Source: Agreia pratensis (GTDB lineage Bacteria > Actinomycetota > Actinomycetes > Actinomycetales > Microbacteriaceae). Taken from it: 64,000 nucleotides of DNA. The first letter of the stretch is position 1; the number at the start of each line of letters is the position of its first letter. Position numbers and translations under genes: made by a program. Below are positions 59,456 through 64,000 of this stretch, piece by piece. The DNA is taken from NCBI RefSeq assembly GCF_900177685.1, contig NZ_FXAY01000001.1, positions 682,001 to 746,000 of the forward strand, given 5' to 3'. The notes beneath the pieces were generated by a model. It worked only from the letters and a program-made list of their open reading frames with translations. It was not told where the DNA came from and ran no database searches.

Positions 59456-59950
59456 TTTATCCGACTTCGACACGGCGTCGCTCATTCGCTCCAGAAACGC
59501 GGTGATCACGGTCGCGTCATGAGCCTCGAGGCTTCGCGCAACAGCCATCATGCGATGGTGCATATCGCCGAACACCTCGCTCATATCCGAGTGGGTCATG
59601 GGCGTGGCGGCCAGCACCACCGCGCGCCCGTCACTCGGATGCTTCGTGCGATTGAGATGACCGCTCGCGACGAGCCGGTCTACCAACACGGTCGTGGATG
59701 CCGACGAGATACCGAGGTGGCCGGCCAGGTCTTTCGGACTCACCGGCCGCGAATCGCGCTCGGCATTGACGACGAAGCGCAGCGCCGTGATGTCGGTCTC
59801 ATTGAGACGCAGTGCCGCACGGGTTCGACGGCGCATCGCCATCTCTGCCACCCGATAGCGACGGAGTGCATTGAGGGCATCGACACCGGTCTTCAGCTCG
59901 ACATCGTCGCCATACCAATAGCCCGAAGCGCGCACCTCAGACGATTCCAT
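59453..59950 (-). CDS. MarR-family transcriptional regulator
   Basis: A 165-aa winged-helix protein: ETDITALRFVVNAERDSRPV, SPKDLAGHLGISSASTTVLV (recognition helix region), DRLVASGHLNRTKHPSDGRA (wing with conserved D-x-R) and dimerising terminal helices. ATG 59950. A dyad at 59969-59983 lies 19 bp upstream. It is divergent from the TetR gene and upstream of the DUF7882 gene. Confidence 0.9.
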   Translation of the reverse strand: MESSEVRASGYWYGDDVELKTGVDALNALRRYRVAEMAMRRRTRAALRLNETDITALRFVVNAERDSRPVSPKDLAGHLGISSASTTVLVDRLVASGHLNRTKHPSDGRAVVLAATPMTHSDMSEVFGDMHHRMMAVARSLEAHDATVITAFLERMSDAVSKSDK

Positions 59951-59968
59951 GGGTCGATTCTAAGGCCC

Positions 59969-59983
59969 GTTCGCTAGGCGAAC
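59969..59983. promoter_or_regulatory. Palindrome upstream of MarR, likely autoregulatory operator
   Basis: GTTCGCTAGGCGAAC is a perfect palindrome around TAG, with MarR-like TAA-side flanks (GCGAACTAAG). It lies 19 bp upstream of the MarR start in the 90-bp divergent gap with TetR. Confidence 0.6.
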
Positions 59984-60000
59984 TAAGCATCTCTCACCGT

Positions 60001-60020
60001 TCTCGGACAGGTGTCCGAGA
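60001..60020. promoter_or_regulatory. Palindrome upstream of TetR, likely operator
   Basis: TCTCGGACAGGTGTCCGAGA has perfect 9-bp arms with a 2-bp spacer. It ends 20 bp before the TetR ATG; a TAGACT at 60029-60034 could be the -10 box, so a bound repressor would cover the -35 region. The short distance suggests a leaderless or near-leaderless message. Confidence 0.75.
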
Positions 60021-60040
60021 AATCGTGATAGACTGAGCCG

Positions 60041-60643
60041 ATGTCGACTGTTCGAAGTGCTGTTGTGCCCGACAGCTTTCGATCTTCCGCCGAAGCTCCG
60101 GCCGACCCGAGAGCCGCCCGCACCCGACAGGGAATCCTGTCCGCTGTCGCGCGACTCCACTCGGCAAGTGCCGGAGACATCTCCGTCAGCGACATCGTGC
60201 GCGAGGCGAAGATCAGCCGCAGTTCGTTCTACGCGCACTTCTCCAGCCTCGACGACCTCGCAGTCGCCCTGCTCCGGCAGGAGTTCGCCAGCGTTGCTGC
60301 GCCTAACCCCGGCGAACCCAACCCCGCTGCCAGTCTTCGCGAGAGCTACACGCGGCTCGTGCAGCACTTCGCTCAACGAGAGTCGCTCTACTCCCACGCA
60401 CTCGGCCTCCCCCTGTCTCAACGCGCGTTCGATGAAGTGATCGCCGCATACGCCGAGCAGGTACTGGCGTCGTTCTCCGCACCGACCTCGGGAGCAGGCG
60501 CCATCCGGGCCCGCCTTGCGGCGACATACGTCGCCGGCGGCACCGTGAGCCTGCTCAGCGCCTGGGTATCCGACCATCACGACATCAGCGAAGACGAGCT
60601 GGTCGACGAACTCATCGCGCTGCTGCCCCCGTGGCTCAATTGA
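60041..60643 (+). CDS. TetR-family transcriptional regulator
   Basis: A 200-aa regulator. HTH: ISVSDIVREAKISRSSFYAH (about 47-66) preceded by RAARTRQGILSAVARLHSAS. The helical C-terminal ligand domain (SLRESYTRLVQHFAQRESLY, ARLAATYVAGGTVSLLSAW) is unclassified. It most likely represses itself through the palindrome at 60001 and perhaps other genes; the divergent MarR gene may also respond. Confidence 0.9.
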   Translation: MSTVRSAVVPDSFRSSAEAPADPRAARTRQGILSAVARLHSASAGDISVSDIVREAKISRSSFYAHFSSLDDLAVALLRQEFASVAAPNPGEPNPAASLRESYTRLVQHFAQRESLYSHALGLPLSQRAFDEVIAAYAEQVLASFSAPTSGAGAIRARLAATYVAGGTVSLLSAWVSDHHDISEDELVDELIALLPPWLN

Positions 60644-60727
60644 CTCCTCGAGCATGGTCGGCAGACCAGCGCTCACCTCAGATCTAACCTCCGCACACCA
60701 CGTCACAAAGAAAAGAGAAGCCCAGTC

Positions 60728-61219
60728 GTGAAATTCGATATTGGAGAGACCCTCGTCTACCCGCACCACGGAGCGGTCACCATCACGGAACTCGAGACCA
60801 AGAAGGTCAAAGGCGAAGACAAGCGCTATATGACGCTGCGGGTGCACACGAGCGATCTCATCATCAAGCTTCCGATCGACAACGTCGAGCTCGTGGGAGT
60901 GCGTGACGTGATCGATGCCGCTGGTGTCGACGAGGTCTTCGCCGTTCTGCAGAACGACTTCGTCGAGGAGCCGGGCAACTGGTCGCGCCGATACAAGGCG
61001 AACCAGGAGAAGATGGCCTCGGGCAGTGTGCACCGCGTCGCAGAGGTCGTGCGCGACCTGTGGCGCCGCGAGCAGGCCCAGGGTGTCTCCGCCGGCGAGA
61101 AGCGACTACTGCTCAAGGCGCGACAGGTGCTGATCTCCGAACTCGCACTCGCACGCCGAGTCAGCGACGAAGATGCGTCGCTGCTGCTCGACGAGGTCTT
61201 GAACGCGGTCGTCGTCTAA
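60728..61219 (+). CDS. carD: CarD-family RNA polymerase-binding regulator
   Basis: A 163-aa protein from GTG 60728 (GAGAAG upstream). The N-terminal RNAP-interacting domain starts KFDIGETLVYPHHGAVTITE; the C-terminal helical domain (NWSRRYKANQEKMASGSVHR, VRDLWRREQAQGVSAGEKRL) includes the conserved Trp that stabilises the open promoter complex. Essential in mycobacteria. A strong hairpin terminator follows. Confidence 0.95.
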   Translation: MKFDIGETLVYPHHGAVTITELETKKVKGEDKRYMTLRVHTSDLIIKLPIDNVELVGVRDVIDAAGVDEVFAVLQNDFVEEPGNWSRRYKANQEKMASGSVHRVAEVVRDLWRREQAQGVSAGEKRLLLKARQVLISELALARRVSDEDASLLLDEVLNAVVV

Positions 61220-61249
61220 CTTCTTCGAGGCCATCGCACGAGAGTGCGT

Positions 61250-61306
61250 GGCAGAGGCCGACCGGTCCCCCCGGACCAGATCCCCACATCCCTGTCGGCC
61301 TCTGCC
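61250..61306 (+). terminator. Hairpin terminator after carD
   Basis: GGCAGAGGCCGAC (61250-61262) pairs perfectly with GTCGGCCTCTGCC (61294-61306); a smaller GGTCC/GGACC hairpin lies in the loop. TATT follows. Confidence 0.75.
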
Positions 61307-61417
61307 TATTAGCTCAAGCTAGACATTTCTGAGAGCGGTTGCAACGTGACGAACCCTCACGTTACGTCGTAAGTCGTTCCGTGGAGCCCAGCGACGGGCA
61401 TCCGGTGTCTTAAAAAG

Positions 61418-61458
61418 AGAAGGCGGGCCCGGGGTGCTGCACCCCGGACCCGCCTTCT
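61418..61458 (-). terminator. Rho-independent terminator of the lipoprotein gene
   Basis: AGAAGGCGGG-x-CCGGGGTG and CACCCCGG-x-CCCGCCTTCT form a 19-bp stem with one mismatch. On the reverse strand the stem is followed by CTTTTTA, a T-tract, so it ends the reverse gene at 61467. Confidence 0.85.
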
Positions 61459-61466
61459 GTGTCGTG

Positions 61467-61883
61467 CTAGTTGCAGACCTTCGAGAGAGCCATGAAGGTG
61501 TCCTGAACGTCGGTCGAAGCGTCGGTCAGAGCCTTCGTGTCGGCCGAAGCCGGGTCTTGCGAGTACGTCTTGAATTCGCTGACGAGCGTACCCAGAGCCT
61601 TGTCGGCGTCATCGGCAACCTTCTTGACCTCGTCGTTCGAGACCTTCGACACGTTCTCGGAGAACTTGTCGGAGACCGTGTCAAGAGCCTTGGAAGCACC
61701 CTCGGGGTCGGTGGCGGCGTCGGAGAGGCTGCTCGTCAGTTCGCTCTGCAGATCGGTGAGACCCGACTCGAGAACCTTGCAGGCGTCGGCCTTGCTCTGT
61801 CCGCCGGCGCAACCGGTCAGCAGAAGTCCGGTGATGGCGAGCGCGCCGATCAGCGATGTGGTCTTAGTGCGCGAGATTCGCAT
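61467..61883 (-). CDS. Lipoprotein, small helical, unknown function
   Basis: A 138-aa protein. The signal peptide SLIGALAITGLLLTGC ends in a lipobox Cys. The mature part is helical and acidic, rich in Asp, Ser and Ala (LESGLTDLQSELTSSLSDAA, VKKVADDADKALGTLVSEFK), with two further Cys residues (one near the start, one penultimate) that could form a disulfide. No family recognised. It has its own terminator and a TATACG -10-like box upstream. Confidence 0.8.
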   Translation of the reverse strand: MRISRTKTTSLIGALAITGLLLTGCAGGQSKADACKVLESGLTDLQSELTSSLSDAATDPEGASKALDTVSDKFSENVSKVSNDEVKKVADDADKALGTLVSEFKTYSQDPASADTKALTDASTDVQDTFMALSKVCN

Positions 61884-62023
61884 TGTTGGTTACTCCTCTT
61901 TGGGGGGTGCGTGGTGTGAAAACACTAGCAGTCACCCGTATACACGCCGAGTTCACGGCATGGGCAGTACTCACCATTGACATGCCCGAAGCCGCGCACG
62001 AACGCGACCGTCGCCGCGGCAGA

Positions 62024-62779
62024 TTACTGCGTCGGCACCGCCAGGCTCACGCTCGGGTCGGCGTCGAAGAACTCCACCGTCGTCCAGGAGTCGGCCTCGC
62101 CAGCGACAGGGATCTCCGCCTTCATCAGATGGCCGGTCTCGTCGATCCAATACCGGATCGTCGGCGCGGCGTTGCTCGGTGCGGTCGTCGCCGGCGCATC
62201 CGACGTGGGGCCCGCGAACACGTCGACCGTCACTCCGTCGACGTCGTCGGAGCGCAGCCAGAGGGCATCCGTCTGCTGCAAGAGCTGCGGATTGTCGGGC
62301 CGGTCGTTGCCGAGCCCCAGGAGCACGGCGACCACGTTCGACAGGCTCGTCGCCGATGGGTCGAGGGCGCTGTCCTGCCAGCCGTCGGCCGGCACCGGAA
62401 GCGGGGCCTTGTCGAGCGTGGTCGGCTGATATCCGAGCGACTGTGATGTGAAGCGCAGCAGACCGGTGTCGGCCGCCCCGTCGACCGTGGTCGAAGCGAA
62501 GCCGTAGCCCGCTCCCGCTGCGTAGTCGATCCAGCCAGAGAACTGCACCGGCTGTGCGCCGGGGATGCTGAACGTCACCGCACGCACACCGCTGTCGAAG
62601 TTGTTGAATCGAAAGATCGCGAGCCTCTGCGCCTGCTCCGTCGACAGCGCCGAACCCGCGGCCTGGCTCGAGGCCGGAGCACCCGGAGCGTCTGACGGAG
62701 CACAGCCCGACACACCCAACATGGCGCCCAGAACGACCATCACCACGAGGGGGCGCATCCCCCGACTAATTCGGACCAC
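62024..62779 (-). CDS. Lipoprotein of unknown function (LppX/LprG-like length)
   Basis: A 251-aa protein with the signal peptide PLVVMVVLGAMLGVSGC (lipobox Cys). The body has alternating strands (VRAVTFSIPGAQPVQFSGWI, GYGFASTTVDG) and TIRYWIDETGHLMKAEIPVA near the end, resembling actinobacterial envelope lipoproteins that carry lipids, but I cannot assign it. GTG 62779 or ATG 62758 could be the start; neither has a good ribosome site. Confidence 0.72.
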   Translation of the reverse strand: MVRISRGMRPLVVMVVLGAMLGVSGCAPSDAPGAPASSQAAGSALSTEQAQRLAIFRFNNFDSGVRAVTFSIPGAQPVQFSGWIDYAAGAGYGFASTTVDGAADTGLLRFTSQSLGYQPTTLDKAPLPVPADGWQDSALDPSATSLSNVVAVLLGLGNDRPDNPQLLQQTDALWLRSDDVDGVTVDVFAGPTSDAPATTAPSNAAPTIRYWIDETGHLMKAEIPVAGEADSWTTVEFFDADPSVSLAVPTQ

Positions 62780-62824
62780 CCGCCGAGGCTAGCGCATGCT
62801 TCGAGGCAATAACGTCAGAGTGCG

Positions 62825-63988
62825 CTAGACGAAGACGGGCTCCGGCTGCAACACGACGCCGAACTCCGCAGACACGCGATTCTGGATGTACCGCGACAGT
62901 TCCGCGATGTCGGCGGCTGAGGCGCCGCCCGTGTTCACGATCGCGAGGGTGTGCTTCGAGGAGATCGCGGCGCGCGATCCGGGCAGAGAGAATCCCTTGC
63001 CGATTCCCGCGCGCTCGATCAGCCACGCGGCGCTCAACTTGACCTGCGGCCCCGCCGAAGACGACGAAGACGCGGGCGCAGACGAGACCCCGCCGAGCGG
63101 GCCCGACAGATCGACTGCGAGGCCAGAACCGGGCTCAGGCAGAGCGACCACGATCGGTTCCTGCTCGGGCTCGACGAGCCAGCGCGGCGCATCCGACGGC
63201 AGCCCGCGAGCGAAATTCTCGGAGACGATCGGGTTGGTGAAGAACGAGCCGGCGCTGACGGAATCGGGATCCGTGGCATCCAGAACCATGCCCTTCGACG
63301 CCCTCAGCGACAGCACGGCCGAGCGCACGGCGCCCAGCGCCACCCGGTCTCCGACGGCGACGCCGAGCGCGGTGGCCAGCTGCGGGTACGCGATCGGGTC
63401 GCCCAGTGCGAGAGGCCCGAGCGGCTCGGCCGATGCATCCGACTCGGTCAACGAGAACGTCACCGAGAGCACGACGCCGCGCCTGCCGCGCTTGAACACG
63501 CTCGTGCGGTAGCCGAGCTCGAGGTCGTCGCGTGCGATGCGCTCGACGCGGCCCGTGCCGTAGTCGAGAAAGTCGACCGAGACGATCGAGTCGCCGGCCT
63601 CCTGCCCGTATGCGCCGATGTTCTGAATGGGCGATGCGCCGGTCGAGCCGGGAATGCCCGAGAGCGCCTCGAGTCCAGACCAGCCCTGCTCCACCGTGTA
63701 GGCGACGAGGTCGTCCCACGGCTCGCCGGCCTGCACGCGCAGTCGCACGGTTCCGCTGGGCGCGACGATGCGAGCGACTCCCCTGGTCGCGACGCGAACG
63801 ACGGTGCCGTCGAAGCCCTCGTCTGAGATGACGACGTTGGAGCCGCCGCCGAGCACGAACCAGTCGTCGCCCGAGTCCCAGACGCCGAGGACGCTCTGCA
63901 GCAGTTCGGGTTCGCCCTGAGGTTCGATGATGCGCGCTGCCGGACCTCCGACCTTGAGGGTCGTCAGGGGGCCGAGCGCGACATCCAC
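62825..63988 (-). CDS. murB: UDP-N-acetylenolpyruvoylglucosamine reductase (MurB), start may lie beyond the window
   Basis: A 387-aa FAD enzyme that reduces UDP-GlcNAc-enolpyruvate to UDP-MurNAc in peptidoglycan synthesis. Visible motifs: PLTTLKVGGPAARI, WFVLGGGSNVVISDEGFDG, GLEALSGIPGSTGASPIQNI with GAYGQE, the proton-donor Ser region SVSAGSFFTNPIVSENF and SSKHTLAIVNTGGASAADI. A Ser/Ala-rich stretch (SAPASSSSSAGPQ) is an unusual insertion before the last conserved block. The frame is open to the window end; GTG 63988 is the last possible start seen. Confidence 0.93.
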   Translation of the reverse strand: MDVALGPLTTLKVGGPAARIIEPQGEPELLQSVLGVWDSGDDWFVLGGGSNVVISDEGFDGTVVRVATRGVARIVAPSGTVRLRVQAGEPWDDLVAYTVEQGWSGLEALSGIPGSTGASPIQNIGAYGQEAGDSIVSVDFLDYGTGRVERIARDDLELGYRTSVFKRGRRGVVLSVTFSLTESDASAEPLGPLALGDPIAYPQLATALGVAVGDRVALGAVRSAVLSLRASKGMVLDATDPDSVSAGSFFTNPIVSENFARGLPSDAPRWLVEPEQEPIVVALPEPGSGLAVDLSGPLGGVSSAPASSSSSAGPQVKLSAAWLIERAGIGKGFSLPGSRAAISSKHTLAIVNTGGASAADIAELSRYIQNRVSAEFGVVLQPEPVFV

Positions 63989-64000
63989 GGCCTCGACCGA

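Overview
The window is high-GC, gene-dense actinobacterial DNA. CarD, MurB, an LPNTG wall-anchored protein, a DUF7882-type small protein paired with a MarR regulator, an AbiEi/DUF559 protein and the intergenic 'GGTTTCGATACGCTC...CTACTCAACCAGCG' repeats all point to the family Microbacteriaceae (order Micrococcales). This assignment rests on gene-family knowledge; no marker rRNA gene is present. I saw no tRNA, rRNA, CRISPR array, insertion sequence or prophage.

Layout. (1) 1-8.1 kb: a LacI regulator cut by the window edge, an AbiEi-like/DUF559 protein flanked by palindromic repeats, a front-end fatty-acid desaturase, a VanZ-like protein, a fused dTDP-rhamnose epimerase/reductase, and guanine deaminase followed by an ABM-domain membrane protein. 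(2) 8.2-9.0 kb: two tandem paralogous small genes of unknown function. (3) 9.0-33.2 kb: a large exopolysaccharide/capsule locus. It holds UDP-glucose dehydrogenase, an LPNTG protein, a DUF4012 protein, a forward run of five glycosyltransferases, a reverse operon (CapB/Wzc-type tyrosine kinase, low-molecular-weight tyrosine phosphatase, polyprenyl-phosphate sugar transferase), two membrane O-acyltransferases, an SGNH-like protein that has lost its catalytic residues, two GT2 rhamnosyltransferase-like genes, a flippase, a polymerase/ligase and a CPBP protease. Together these can make nucleotide sugars, start the lipid-linked unit, assemble, flip, polymerise and O-acylate a polysaccharide, with kinase/phosphatase control of chain length. 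(4) 33.2-45.6 kb: ordinary housekeeping and hypothetical genes separated by intergenic repeats. (5) 45.7-53.2 kb: a beta-galactoside utilisation operon (LacI regulator, GH42 beta-galactosidase, binding protein, two permeases) with a clear operator but no ATPase gene. (6) 53.3-64 kb: oxidoreductases, an M20 peptidase, divergent MarR and TetR regulators each with a dyad operator, CarD, two lipoproteins and MurB.

The most notable signals are these. A 13-bp C/G homopolymer lies in codons 22-27 of the large O-acyltransferase, a possible phase-variation switch for polysaccharide decoration. A pseudo-SGNH paralog sits beside a stand-alone acyltransferase. A family of about 65-80-nt palindromic elements brackets the AbiEi/DUF559 gene and supplies its C-terminus. 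Intergenic repeats supply stop codons of adjoining genes. A 16-codon upstream ORF is coupled to the first glycosyltransferase.

Coordinates for starts are my choices based on Shine-Dalgarno context, family N-termini and operon overlaps; all functions are assigned by reading motifs and were not checked against databases.
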